From positions 558,001 through 622,000 of the forward strand of contig CALYLX010000008.1 in assembly GCA_944990035.1 (NCBI GenBank): a stretch of DNA of 64,000 bases. Reading direction: 5' to 3'. The notes under the pieces were generated by a model. That model saw nothing but the letters and a program-made list of their open reading frames with translations. It was not told where the DNA came from and made no database searches. Position 1 is the stretch's first letter. Each line of letters opens with the position of its first letter. Position numbers and translations under genes: made by a program. This DNA comes from Clitopilus passeckerianus (lineage: Eukaryota; Basidiomycota; Agaricomycetes; Agaricales; Entolomataceae). Shown here one piece after another: positions 12,543 to 24,459 of this stretch.

Positions 12543-13250
12543 GGTAGATATGGCTGATATGTTTGGGGAGGGTCGTTGCGTTCTGCACACCCTTTTTAAA
12601 CGAATTGACATTCATACCCGCTGGAAGTCGAGACACGAATATCCATACTTGCGGCAAGACATCCTGTGGGATGTCCCTGTAAGATTCGTAAGAGCTCGTA
12701 ACTCAGCCAGTATGGCTTCGCAGCCGATACAACAAGTTACTGAGGGTTCCAGGACGTCATCTGAGAGCGTCGGGTCACCACCCGAAGGTTCTGAACCCAC
12801 CCACATATTCAATCTGATATTGATCTGGCATTGCGGAAAGCCAGCCGGTTCCAGTGCGCCAGGACTCTTGCTTCGCAAGAACCTTGGAAGTGTAATCGGC
12901 AACGTGGGCGCTCAGTTACCTCGAGCCGTCAAGGCCGACAACGAATAGGAAAGACTGGAAGGCGAGCGTAATCATGGTGGATATCTCGAGCTTTGAAGTT
13001 CGGTTAACTTCCGAGCGTTGAACGTTTGACCGGGTAGTTGCCTCTTTTGGCAATTCTATCCGTTCAGAAATTGGGGGTCAGCCGAAGTAATTCGTGTTGA
13101 TGGCTCCAGGCCAAGAAAGGGCAATGGGTATTTACATTTCGTGGCCAGATGCATATAGTGCGTATCATCAAGAAGATATGAGGTACGGAATTGGAATTGG
13201 AATAACAATGAGGTGCAAGCCACCAGATCCTGCAAAGCTCGTATATGTCA
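12543..13250. other. Intergenic between FMO and DUF6534 genes
   Basis: This is about 0.7 kb. The CCTTTTTAAA element near 12591-12600 probably belongs to the FMO promoter on the minus strand. Reading frames of 96-135 codons cross here on both strands, but they overlap each other and resemble nothing I know. Confidence 0.45.
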
Positions 13251-15378
13251 TTAAATGGCAATAATTTCTTCATCCTTCTCCTGGAAGGGAATCATAGTAG
13301 AGCTCGATGGGTGATGAATAAGTCTCTGCGGGAACTCGTCAGCGTTTCAGATAGTTCTCGAAATAAACATGACTTACGAGGGGCGTCTGGTGTCTCTCAA
13401 GCTCGTCATGATCACTGACGAACTCCTTGGTCGTGTCAATCTTGATAGAGATCGTACCGGTTTGGTGCTGATGAATGATGAGTAACTGTATTATACTTTT
13501 AGGTTATAACAACTTACCCTGGAGGTAATACTTGCGGCCTTGGGATAGCGAGAAAGGGACAGGTTGTCACTTGTGCTCTGGATACCGTCGCTAGAGCCAC
13601 GGATCATTTTGCGGGCGTTGAGCGTGGCAAGAAGAGAGTTGGTGTAAACTGTGCCAGGTTAATTTGAGTTCGAGAAGCAAGGTATCCGGAAGCATGACTC
13701 ACGGCGACCGATGCAGAAGAAAAACGCGATGTAGAGAAAGGTTTGTCCAGCTACGACGATCTAGGGAGAGACCGCCCATGTAAACAACTGTGAAGAGAGA
13801 CGAAGTCTTGCCGTGGGAGATTACTGACTGAGACTAACGAAGCAATTGCGCAGAGACTACCATCAGCGAGGCATCAGCTTCGTAACACTTATCGGCGGTG
13901 TCAGCAGATTACGGACCTCGTCAGTAAGCCTGTATTGACGGCAAATAGCATCTGACATGAAGTTAGTGAGAATTTCGGTGATGAACAAAGCTGAAGAAGC
14001 ATACCAGCTTCTTAATGATGGTGTCGGAACTATGGGAGCGATCGTCATGCCACGTCCAGAAGTAGATTGAAGAAATACGTACCGGCGGAAGCCTGTTCGA
14101 GAGCGGTACAGCAATGTGCAAAGTATAATCGCGATGAGGACATCACCCGCCGCCGCAAAGGCATTGACCATGATGGACAGAAACTGATTTGTGAAATGAG
14201 CGATGGGATCAGGTCTAGAGAGATGAGGCCCCACCTTCAGTTGTTGTAGTTCGGCGAATGTGTGAAGGTTGAGGCTGCAGAAATAATCAGTAACCAAGGA
14301 AGAACCGGACAGCCGAGTCTTTAGAACGCACGACAAGACGCTGAACGCCAGAATGCATCCTACCCGGGCAAGTGAGTTGACGCGATATCGTGAATAATCA
14401 GTGAAAGCGCACCGAACTCAAGGAGAACAAGGAGAATCTAAACGAGGGGTTTGCATTAGAACAACACATCCGGAATCGATGTTCTAAATACTGACCACAA
14501 CGGCGGTAAGAACGATGTTGTGACTGCTCACTGTCGAGGTATTAGTCAAAATGACCAGGTGAAATTGAGCAAACGCACGAAGCCAAACCCTCAAACCGAG
14601 AAATCTGCCGATGTTGAGATCAGAAACGCAACAAGACAATGACTGGATCTGCGTACCCTTGGACTAGAAACGCCGTCAAGCCCTATGAAGAAGTCAGCAG
14701 CGGTTTCGGCAAGTGATGGAAGGAACGTACGTTGAAAAGTACCTCCACCTTTCCGAGGATGAGCGACTGTTTCGGGAGCTGGCCTGCGAACTTACCAGTA
14801 GACTCCTGGAAGACATCGGGTGACCCAGTCAGGCAACTGAGGGACCAAACGGAGTATGCTATACGTACCACACCAGAATATTGAGCGCGTCCGGGTTGAA
14901 GTAGTTCGTAATCGTGTATGTGTACACTGCGTAACGTTATCAAGGGGGAACGTAACGTAACATACAGCCAACTCACCAGTATGAGAAATGAGAATTTGGT
15001 GAATCGTATCAAATATCATGACAGCAGTGACCTGTCTAATATCAGGAGAAAAACTCTCCAGAACAACGGGGAAGAGACGAACCAGTGTTTTCAGTGGCCA
15101 TGCATCCTGCTGGTGAGTGAAGTAATACCAGGCCTGAACACAGGAAACTACTCCAAGTTAGAGTACGCCATGAAAGAGAAGGACTAATTAATACCACCGT
15201 GAAGGCTGTTTAGAAAAGGGTCAAAGGATGTCCGGAAAGAGATAAAAACAAAAGCTGACTTTGCTGAAACGACGGTGCCAATAAATGCAGCTCCTAAGCT
15301 AGAACCATCGTCGTCAGTGCCACAAGACCAATAAAGTCGGGTGAGCGCCACTCACGTTTTGTCCAAAGCATGAGACAT
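13251..15378 (-). CDS. DUF6534-type multi-pass membrane protein
   Basis: This belongs to a large mushroom-specific family of about seven membrane segments with a conserved C-terminal domain (DUF6534). The function is unknown, although the topology is receptor-like. Exons can be joined: MSHALDKT | LGAAFIGTVVSA, then an LHGVSCVQAWYYFTH exon, then WPLKTL | VTAVMIFDTIHQILISHT, then VYTYTITNYFNPDAL. Family hallmarks are FDTIHQ, VNAFAAAGDVLIA, LLYRSRTGFRR and TNSLLATLNARKMI. The tail ends IPFQEKDEEIIAI with the stop at 13251-13253. Ten or more short introns are required, as usual for this family. The start at 15378 follows from the TLGAAFIG motif being reached only by splicing from that ATG. Confidence 0.83.
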
Positions 15379-16718
15379 ATTCAAGGTAGACATGATAAAC
15401 GAGAGTAGATACAGAGAGCGGTGAACAAATATTAGACAAGGAAGAGGATTTGGGAAGATGAGTGCTAGACAGTCGGTGAACAGAGGTATTATAAGTTTTT
15501 GCTCCGTGCTTGAAATTCTTGAAGATTTCAGTCACGCTTCGTCATGCAAGGAAGACGCTTGAGGAGCCTCGAGGACGTGACCACGCAGTCAAGGTACGGA
15601 AGCTGAGAAGCACCAGATGATTTGCCAGGTAGTGAACTACTGCAGAAGCTGGTCATCCACTCTCGGGTCTCTGAACTGCCCGTTTTATCGACAGACCTGC
15701 TTGTAACTCGAACTGCTAACTCTTCCCTGTTTTTGAGCAAAAGCCTAGCAACCAGACTTTGAGCGTCCGAAGCCTATTTAGCCTTACAAGGTCAGTCAAA
15801 ATCGTAAAAACCCCATATTTCGAGGCTCGAAGAATTCTACTTCGACGACAATCATGAAGTGGTAATGAAACGCCGATATCCAGTCTCTGGGAAAAGGGCA
15901 GCGTGTATTCCATAGGAAACGTCGAGAACGAGATCGACGTTGAAAGCAAAGAGACACAGTTCTGAAGTCCGATAGAGCTCTGCCCTTTCGGGACGAAATT
16001 CATACTCCGCCCGAACTTCGACCTGTGCACAACCAGCATGAGCCTCATGGCGACTCAAGAACGAAGCCCACTCTGCATTTTAAGAAGCTTATGTGCCTTT
16101 CGTTTACAACTAATAGGCACTCCAAGCGCTATTTTTGAGACCCGGCCTTCACTTCTGGCCGGCGGATTGGTACCTCCTATCTCCCACTCTCCTGAATATG
16201 ATCAAAGAAACTAGGTTGGGATAACGCCTGTAATGTACATTACGCTCTCTGGTTCCAAAAACTCAAACATCAATCATTGCGATCCAACAATGCATTATGT
16301 TTGAGCAATGCACGAAATGACACACATCCGCTGTGGCGTCACCTTATCATTCTACTGTGGCGCTCAAAACTTCACATCGCAACTTCCGTCAAGAAATCAT
16401 TGTTTTTTCAATGAATTCTAAGCCACGTAACACGATGCAACCAAGTTCTTACCCATGGAAGGAAGAACTGCGTATCTCATGATCCCAGTTCGCCATATGG
16501 GTCCTTTCAGGCTAGATGACGCCGCCGAATAGTCTTGTGGATCCTCCCATCGCTCTAGAATGGCGGAGGCGCGTTGAGGCAGCGCTGAAGTGAAAGCGGT
16601 TTCAATGAACGGTTTGTGTGATCTTCAGCCCCGAGTAAGCCTTCCCATCTGATTCTAAAATAACTTGCGCCACAGCAAGGATCACATAATCACTGCAATT
16701 TTACCGTGAACCTTCATC
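15379..16718. other. 1.3 kb intergenic, no gene recognised
   Basis: The frames here (up to about 110 codons on the minus strand near 15720-16050) have no recognisable motif and no splice-consistent extension. The region separates divergent genes (DUF6534 on minus, HNH on plus), so it should contain both promoters. Confidence 0.45.
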
Positions 16719-17997
16719 ATGACTCCCTTACCTCCGCCAGATGATTCCGTTTCTCCCCCTTCTTATCTTGATACTTACTCAAAGTGCTATCACCGTCAGC
16801 AGGAACTTTTGGCTGCAGATGCAAGGGAGAAGAGTTTAATTAACATCAGGCTCGTAGGGTTTCTTCTCTTACACTGGCCTAGCCATGCAGCCCGCCGAAG
16901 CCTTTCACTCGAAGTGGACTCTTGCCTAGAACATCAAGTCGAGGTGATCGGTGAAAGCAATTATACCCATCTCTTTCGAATGTGTATGCTACTTCCGTTC
17001 GCCCCACTGGCTGCCTGAGTGACGCTTGTTGGCGCCTAGTCAAATCGAACAGAGGCCCTATACCTGCTACTTCCTTGGATGTCTCGCGCCGCTCCTATGA
17101 GAGAAAAGCTGATTTTATTGCATCTAATTTGAAAGAGGCTTCTCTAGATCATCAGACTGCAAAGAAATGGCAGGTGAGTGCTAACGGATAAGTTTCGACC
17201 GGAGCTCACAATTGTATGCAGTAGGCGTTAATTCGAGATGGGTTCAAATGCGTCGTAACCAGTGAGTACGATGCATACGTTGGGAATTTGGTGCCGGAAA
17301 TTTGCGAGGAGATTCGGCCGGTAGGAAGGCGAACGACAATAACTGAATGTGTTCATATATTCTCCAAACTCGCGAATGCAAAACTCACAGGTCCCGATAC
17401 GTGTGGTGAAAAGGTATTAATTATTTTGACTTTATCCTACGGTATCACATACTGACCATTCTATTCAGCAGTCAGACGCAGCTGACGTTTGGACCATGAT
17501 AAGGTCCCTCGGTTACGACAAGATTCCTGAGGAATTAAATGGCAACAAGATACATAAACTTGAAAATGTCATGACCATTGGAGTTAATGTACGTACGAAA
17601 TTTAACAGATTGGATATTTGGTTCATGGAAACGAAACTCTGGCAAGTGTTGCTGAAATCTTGTAAGGATACCCCAAACACATACAAGCTATGTGGCCTCT
17701 AAGGAATTCTTCCTCTACGAATATCCGGAAACCGTGACATTTAAGAATCATTCAGAGCTTGACCTCCCCCTTCCTTCGCCCACCCACCTAAAAATCCATG
17801 CTGCTTGCGCCAGAATTGCCCATCTGTCTGGAGATGCTGAACATATTAAGAGGATTTTGCGGGAAATCGAGGAGATGGAGGTGTTGGCTGAAGACGGCGC
17901 CTCAGCAGAAATGTTGATGCATGCTATCCTCGCTTTAGATTCACGAATACTTGTAGATTCGATAGGAAGTACTGAGAAAGGCGGTGATTCTGCATAG
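16719..17997 (+). CDS. HNH-type protein of a mushroom-expanded family, probably frameshifted
   Basis: The order of motifs matches a basidiomycete family with an HNH_2-like core. FKCVVTSEYDAYVG (about 17240) carries the first Cys region, TECVHIFSKL (about 17350) replaces the usual xAHIF, and HKLENVMTI follows, then DIWF, PNTYKLC, FFLYEYPETVTF and PSPTHLKIHAACARIAHLSG. An early intron joins FRM to FKSNRGPIPA with good splice sites. Two oddities stand out. The histidine normally found after the N of the motif reads VRTKF here. In addition, PNTYKLC and ASKEFFLY lie in different frames only a few bases apart (17690-17705), with no room for an intron. The function is unknown, and the protein may be inactive. 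Confidence 0.68.
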
Positions 17998-18441
17998 TAT
18001 TTCAGCATGTTTTGGAAGGTTTTTGTATTTCCAGGGTATGCAATGAACCTGGGCCGCGCTCGGTTGAGCTGACCTGGGACTCCAGCACCTTTCATCCCGG
18101 TTAGCTGCTTTCCCAGTTTCTTCGTGGCCATGCGCAAAAGGAGAGCTATATCAGTTGACATTTATCGCCTCCGTTGGAAATGACGAATGCGAGTGCTCCA
18201 GCCGCGTTTGATTGGATCGGGAAGCCATGCAAGGCCAAGGAAAGCCCGCCTCGGTTTTAGTCATCCCGAGCTCGGTCAAGCCAACCTCCTCAACCATGCT
18301 GCTCGATATTCCAGGGGAAAATGATTAATCTTTGATGAATATCACCCTTGAGTCACCAAATTGACTCGATCTCGGCAAATCAATGTTTAAAGATGATCCT
18401 CCGTGTTATCGGGCTGGCACTCTCATCCCAGTTTTGCAACC
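17998..18441. other. Intergenic between HNH and PLP-enzyme genes
   Basis: No gene is seen. The minus-strand frame at 17748-18161 is a shadow of the HNH 3' end. This stretch should hold the promoter of the PLP enzyme. Confidence 0.4.
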
Positions 18442-20154
18442 ATGTCGCTTGAACAATTTGAGCCTTCGGAACTCTACAAGCAGTCTCCGCCTGCTTTTGG
18501 GCATGCGATGCTCAAATACTATGGCTTTGATGAAGGGTTAGTCAATCTAAACAATGGTAGGTATCCCATACGGTTTTCCGGTTACCGACTCGCTTACCGG
18601 CCGACCAGGTTCTTACGGAGCTGTACCACTTCCAGTTCAACGTGCCGTCAACAAGTTGTCCGCCAAAGTGGAAGGAAACCCGGATAGCTATCTTCGCATT
18701 GGCTATTACGAACAACTTCTCGATGTCCGCCGAAGGGTCGCTCAGCTCATCGGTGCCGATGTAGATGAGGTCGTTCTCGTGCAGAACTCCTCCATGGGAA
18801 TCAACGTGGTTTTGAGGAACCTTGTGTGGGAGAAGGGCGATACGATCATAACATGTACGTTCCTCCTTGAAGGAGTTCGATCTGCTTCAACCCGGTGCTA
18901 ACGCTTCCAACAGTCAGCACCTCCTATCCTGCAGCAAGCGCGACCGCACAATACATTGCGGATACACCACCTCACCCGACTCACGTTAAGATCAGCCTCC
19001 AGTACCCTACGACGCACACAGAGATCGTCAAGAAATTCAAAGACACTCTTACCTCCATTCCTCGAGCAGAAGGCAAGAAAGTGGTCGCCGTGATCGACAG
19101 CCTCCATTCCCTCCCTGGAGTCCTGCTCCCTTGGAAAGAGCTCGTGGCTATCTGCAAAGAGCAGGGTATCCTCAGCGTCATCGATGCTGCTCACTCCCTT
19201 GGCCAAGAACAGGACCTAAATCTCAGCGAAGCTGGGCCTGATTTCTGGTTCACTGTGCGTACTATCCACAGTTGTTCTAATGCAAATTGTTGACTGCCAC
19301 CAGAACTGTCATAAATGGCTCAGCTCCAAACGCCCTTCAGGCGCACTGTATGTCCCGAAACGGTATGTTCTTGAGCCAATACCGTACCAAAGCAACGTAC
19401 TGATTGAGAACGTCTAGGAACCAGCACTTAATGAACACTTCGATACCCACCTCCACGGCTTATGTTCCTACGTCAGACCGCAAGGGTGAATTATCGCAAT
19501 TCGCCGCCCAGCATGCTTGTAAGCCGCCAGTCTCTTTTAGGCCATCGTTTACTAAGGTTTCCTGCTACAGGGGTCAGCTCCTTAGATCCAGTTCACTATC
19601 TGAGTGTGGCCTATGGTGAGTACGGAGCATCGCTTCGAGGATATCTCAGGCTCACTGTCTTCCAGCTTTGGATTTCAGAAACTGGGTTGGAGGCGAGAAG
19701 AAGATCAACGATTACTGCCACGACCTCGCACTCAAGGGAGGGAAGCGACTCGCTGAGGTTCTTGGGACCACCGTGATGGATCCGGATGGAGAACTCACGG
19801 TGAACATGGTGAGTAAACCGCCAGTCCTTCAAGAGACTAGAGGATGACACCTTTCGCAGGTGAACGTAGAGTTGCCGTTGTCGTCCGATATCAAGCCAAC
19901 CAAAGAAGTCAATCATGTATTCTTGGAGCAATTACTGGAGGTGCACAAGACGACGGGTTTCGTGTATTTCCACAATGACCGGTGGTGGATACGATGCAGT
20001 GCTCAAATTTGGAACGAGGTTTGTCCCTTCGCAACAGCTAAGTGGATGTGCGCTGACTTTTGACTAGTTATCGGACTTCGAGAAGCTGGGCAAAGCACTT
20101 CTGGTTATCTGTAAAGAGTTGGACGCGAGGTTTGGAAAAGCTTCTGAAGCGTAG
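18442..20154 (+). CDS. PLP-dependent class V aminotransferase-fold enzyme (isopenicillin N epimerase / cysteine lyase-like)
   Basis: This fold-type I PLP enzyme has about 440 residues. Exons give NLNNGSYGAVPLPV, then LVQNSSMGINVVLRNL. The aspartate pocket DAAHSLGQ (about 19190) and the tetrad FTNCHKWLSSKRPSG (intron at about 19254-19303) place the PLP lysine in HKW. The C-terminal part includes YVPTSDRKGELSQFAAQHA, AWTGVSSLDP and FVYFHNDRWWIRCSAQIWNE, ending at 20152-20154. Fungal relatives are annotated as isopenicillin N epimerase-like, L-cysteine desulfhydrase-like or hercynylcysteine sulfoxide lyase. Sequence alone does not tell which, and no beta-lactam genes are near. The first ATG of the frame is at 18442 (MSLEQFEPSELY). 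Confidence 0.88.
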
Positions 20155-20322
20155 GTTTCCCAGCGTAACGTATCATATGTATATCTCTGCTTTTCCCGAA
20201 ATTCAACTAGGCATGAGTGCCTGTTTATTATTCTGTTAGGTATAATACAGATCAGTGATTACAACCAGGAAAGGGTGAGTACGCGGAAACGAAAGCGAGT
20301 GAGGCCAAATCTAAAGGATCAG

Positions 20323-21103
20323 TCAATGACACCCAAATGGTCCTCTTTTATTGTGCCGATAGCGAACTAGAGGTATTATAGTCAGGCGATGAGTGTAAAG
20401 CCAAGTAGAATGACGCACAATCTCTGTAGCATCTACACGGGTTCCGACAATTTTTAGGCGCACTCGAGTATTCTTCTCAATTATCTGGGTAGCTTGTGGT
20501 GAATAAGCTGCCCGAAGGAGAATGTTGGGAACTGACCTGATCTTCGGACGCAAACGAAGGTGGATTTGAACTGGAGTCAAAGCGCATATCCGGGTGTATA
20601 AGCTGCAAACGTGTGTTTCCTTGTTAGAAGGCTGGGAAAGAGGGCATGACCTGACGTGCAGACCTGATGTGAGACGAATACAGATAATGGCCCGACATCG
20701 GCGAAGAATCCCATCTAGCGCAGCGTTAGTCTTCCAGGGTATGTGCAGACTTGACGAAGCATACCTTATTGACGTTGGTGACTATTCCGTCCACAACCTC
20801 TCCCTTGAACGGCTTGAACACGATCGCGCGATACCGCGTGATGAACTCCGCTTGCCCACTTCCACTCAAGACCATGCCCTTCCCAATATCCAAAATTGAG
20901 ACCACAGCGATGATGTAGCCAAATGCTCCAGAACAGGTTCCCTCGACGTCGGCATAGAGTTTGTTCTCCAAAAATGAGAGCATGCGAGGTCCAAAGTAGG
21001 ACGGATGTAGCAAAATCGTGTGCGTTAGCTCTTTCTACACAGTTTCAGTCAGTTATATACCCTAACCTGCTAATTGACGCGAAAAACTCACAATGAAGAA
21101 CAT
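20323..21103 (-). CDS. RPB7: DNA-directed RNA polymerase II subunit RPB7
   Basis: This is the stalk subunit of RNA polymerase II, which pairs with RPB4 and binds the nascent RNA. It is nuclear and essential. A four-codon exon MFFI is spliced to KELTHTILLHPSYFGP. Then follow KLYADVEGTCSGAFGYI, RYRAIVFKPFKGEVVDGIV, an intron, MGFFADVGPLSVFVSHQ, another intron, LIHPDMRFDS, and the OB-fold end RVRLKIVGTRVDATEI | FAIGTIKEDHLGVID. The length of about 170 residues matches the family (171 in yeast and human). The stop is at 20323-20325. All exons join in frame and every conserved block is present, so the gene looks functional. Confidence 0.95.
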
Positions 21104-21667
21104 CCTTGACTGGAGTGGTCGTTGCACCAGACAGCATCGGCGACCAACAAAGTTTGTCTCTGTTGAATTCGGAGGCTAGACTGTTTAGGTAAGCAAAGCT
21201 TCAAACAATGCCAACATCCGACGTTGGGACTTTGTTGTTCTCTACCCTGACCACCACCAGGTTTGACCACACGAACTCTGACGATCCTCGTGCCCTTTAC
21301 ATAGCAGGAAACGTGATTTAGAATATTATGGCCCCGAAGTGCATTTATCACAGGCCACCGCCCAAGAATACCAATCTGAGGACATGTGCCACTGGGACAC
21401 CGCCTGTCCTGTCATTTCCCACTCGTTCTGGAGATGTATTAGGAATATGTTGAACATCGAACTTCCTGCAGTCTCGGATATCTGTCCATCATTCCTTGAT
21501 TCTGTCTTTGTTGCACCTCCGAGGTGCCTTGGCACAATAATGTACCTGAGATCATCGGATCTCTATCTGGCTATTTGAGATTATTAGTAGGCCAACTTAC
21601 GAAGAAAGATAACCACGGCTTCCTATCTACTCCTCAAGGCCCAAAAGCTAGTCTTTGCGCGCAAACA
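21104..21667. other. Intergenic between RPB7 and the first 7TM gene
   Basis: These are divergent promoters. Short frames on both strands near 21330-21580 mirror one another and have no known counterpart. Confidence 0.4.
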
Positions 21668-23022
21668 ATGACACCCCACGAAGCCGAGCTTCTCAAACGC
21701 CTGGGGCAGAACATTACATTCAATCTCGCGGGCGCGATAGCATAGATGCTTCTGTATGGTACGCTATCGAACCGGCTCATCACCTGATAGACGTCAACTG
21801 ATCTACTGCTTGTAGGCCCAAACGCTTGCCTCTATCTCTACTCGCTTTGGATCTATCGGTACGATTTCTTCATCCCGATTCCCTCCAAGCTAATTGAGGT
21901 CAACTTCTGAGTAGGACTGGAGGTCGGGGAAAGCTGTCAACATTAGTTGCATTGTCTGTTTGCTTCCTGCTTGCTAGCATGGATTTATTCTGCCGTGGTA
22001 TCCTGTGGTTAGCTATCATGATGGGAGGCCCTACCATCGGTCACAGGAGCATACTGTCTATCGACTTGAAGAGAGTATTAGTCAACCGTCAGCTGGTGAA
22101 TTTACTGACCATGTACTCCATTGCAAATACTGCTTTGGTAAAATCTTTAGGCTGCATATTGGTGTCGCTGAACTGACATTTTATCAGATGTTCATCAGCG
22201 ATGGTATTGTTATTTGGCGGGCAATGATCCTTAAGTGCGGGAACAGGGTTCTCAACACGTTACTCTTTGGGCTATTCACGTTCAGCATCGGTAGGCTCTT
22301 TCTGAGTTGTTTGGGTTTTGGAGTCTATAACTAATCCAATAATGATTTTTGAGGAACATCCGTTGCATATCGAACACGAGCTTCACTGCTGTACTTAGCA
22401 ATAGGAGAGTCAACGGGTGATGCAATTAGTCAGGTTATACTGTTGGAATTAAGCCTGGTGGCCTCATTTTTCACCAACCTTCTAGCCACCCTGATGATTG
22501 TTCGCAAACTACGGTGCGTCCTCTAGGTTGTGTGGCAGGATTTTAGATGAACAAATATAGGAAGAGTGTACCGGCGACAAGTCTTTCATCAAAGCGTCGG
22601 GGGAGCAAATGGCATTACTCCGAGCCAACTAGTTATGATCCTACTCGTTGAATCTGGAGCCGTTCTCTGTTTTCTACAGGTGCGTAGGCTCTCCCAACTT
22701 CTACTTGACTAGCTGAGCAAAAAATCCAGCTCGTAGCCGCCGCAATTTATCCATTTGGTGACAGGACATGGAATAAGAAAGATCTTGCGCTCATATCTCT
22801 CTACGATGTCGTTTCTGAGCTCGTATATCGATTTTGCGTGCGTGTCGGCCAAATCGGACATTTCTAGGCATTACTGATGAGTACACTTTCCAGGCCATAT
22901 ATCCAACACTCGTCCTAATGTTAGTTCAATGCCAGATCTCCGTGCTTGACAGTTTCAGCTTGGAGGATTTGAATTCCCGTGTAGGTATCATATCCGACCA
23001 GTATCTGACAGGAACTCACTGA
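21668..23022 (+). pseudogene. Seven-transmembrane-like protein, copy A, with an in-frame TAG at codon 26
   Basis: This is a paralogue of the gene at 24962-26325 and matches a basidiomycete multi-pass membrane family of unknown role. MTPHEAELLKRLGQN aligns with MTPSDIELLKTLGQN of copy B. The frame then meets TAG at 21743-21745, where copy B has a serine. ATG follows the stop at once (21746). Downstream exons are otherwise well kept: ACLYLYSLWIYR | TGGRGKLSTL, SVCFLLASMDLFCRG, SDGIVIWRAMILKCGNRV, SVAYRTRASLLYLAIGES, SFFTNLLATLMIV and AIYPTLVLMLVQCQISVLD. Either the gene is a young pseudogene, or translation restarts at 21746 and gives a protein lacking the outer N-terminus. A sequencing error is also possible. 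Confidence 0.65.
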
Positions 23023-23260
23023 TCGACGTTTCTAGGCGTGCACTAATGGGGTGCAGCCTCTTTTGCATCGTTGAATGGCAGCACTCTAGCCCTGGTTATC
23101 CACGTCAACTCTGGCTACCAGTGTAGATATTCTATGAGCCGACCAGTTAGGAAACGGCTTCATTTATGATCTCAATTCTGTGGCGACTAAATATATATCT
23201 CGAACCTTGAAGTTGAACGTCACAGTGCGGACTGAATATGTATTGTAATGGACCTAGCAT

Positions 23261-23334
23261 GGCCGACTAGCTCAGTTGGTTAGAGCGTCGTGCTAATAAC
23301 GCGAAGGTCTTGGGTTCGATCCCCACGTTGGCCA
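23261..23334 (+). tRNA. tRNA-Ile (anticodon AAT), copy 1
   Basis: This is a 74-base cloverleaf without intron. The acceptor stem GGCCGAC pairs with GTTGGCC (one G.U pair). The D-arm contains AGCTCAGTTGGTTAGAGC, the anticodon loop CTAATAA carries AAT, and the T-arm holds GGGTTCGATCCCC. A discriminator A follows. It lies about 240 bases after the stop of 7TM copy A. Confidence 0.96.
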
Positions 23335-23621
23335 TCTTTTTACCTGTGAATCTCCTGGGCCTTATCTCTCGCCCAATCACCCTCCTTGTTAATATGCCAA
23401 TACCCATCTTTCGTATGTTTTTACCATTACTCGAGTCCCATTACTTCGGGAACGGACCCTGAGGCTGGAACCGCTTGCTGCAGCCTGCAGCCAATATCTC
23501 GAACCCGTGTTCAGGGGACGATCTTTCGTACTAAGCACAGATATGAACGAGTCATGAAATCAGATATCTCTAGTTGCTGCGGTTTGCATCTCACTTCGTT
23601 GTGATCAGCCTTTCGGTCGAG

Positions 23622-24352
23622 ATGGCTGCTGGACAAAGGGGTAAGGCGACTCCACTCTACGTGCCTATGAAACATCTAATAGACGATTTTCCCCTTCAGA
23701 ACCTACGAAGTTTGGTGTAGTTCTATTCCCGGGCTTTCAAGCGTTGGATGCCTTCGGACCTTTGGACGCCCTCAATTTATTGTCTCTCTCTAAGCCAATC
23801 AGCCTTTACATCTTAGTAGAAACGCTGGATCCCATATCCACCAGAACAAAAAAGCGCCTCTCTGCGGACTGGCCGGATTTCAGCCAGAGCGTCGTTCCAA
23901 CCCATACCTTTGGCACAGCCCCAGGCGACATCGAGGTGCTGATTATCCCAGGTGGCTTCGGGACCCGAGATAAAGACAATATACAGAGCGCTGTCGATTA
24001 TGTGGCACGAGTGTATCCGTCGTTGAAATACTTCATCACAGTGTGCACGGGAGCCCTCATTCCTGCGCTGGCAGGCATTCTAGACGGCAAACGAGCGACT
24101 ACAAACAAAGCTGCGTTTAAGGAGATAGCTGCCCGGAGGGAGGAGGTCCAATGGGTAGCCAAGGCGAGATGGGTTGTGGATGGAAATGTCTGGACTGCCT
24201 CGGGTGTCAGTGCAGGCATTGATCTTATCTTTGCCTGGTTGGAGGAGGTGTACGGAAAGGGGACGGCCAAAAAGCTCGCCGACACTCTTGAGTACGACAG
24301 GCACACCGATTCCAGCTGGGATCCGTTCTCGGACATTCATGGTTTGGTATGA
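23622..24352 (+). CDS. DJ-1/PfpI family protein
   Basis: This is a class I glutamine-amidotransferase-like protein of about 220 residues. The first exon MAAGQR is spliced (donor GTAAGG, acceptor CCCCTTCAG) to EPTKFGVVLFPGFQALDA. The motif GGFGTRD and the nucleophile elbow VCTGALIPALAGIL (cysteine at about 24045) are present, followed by ATTNKAAFKE and the ending SGVSAGIDLIFAWLEEVYG. Members act as stress-linked glyoxalases, deglycases or isonitrile-hydratase-like enzymes; the fungal subgroup is mostly uncharacterised. The gene sits between the two 7TM/tRNA-Ile units, so it may be a passenger separating the duplicates. Confidence 0.88.
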
Positions 24353-24459
24353 TCGAGATCATGGTACATTGTGTTTTGTTTGAAGTGTAGATCCATCAGA
24401 GGCTCCACGAAAATACCATAAAGAAAACAAGAACCTTCTATGATCTCCAATCTCAAAAC

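Noticed and set aside
15716..16058. Overlapping minus-strand frames between the DUF6534 and HNH genes
   Set aside because: Two frames cover the same bases and neither shows a motif; chance open frames.
18898..19206. Minus-strand frame of 102 codons in the PLP enzyme
   Set aside because: Antisense shadow of a conserved exon.
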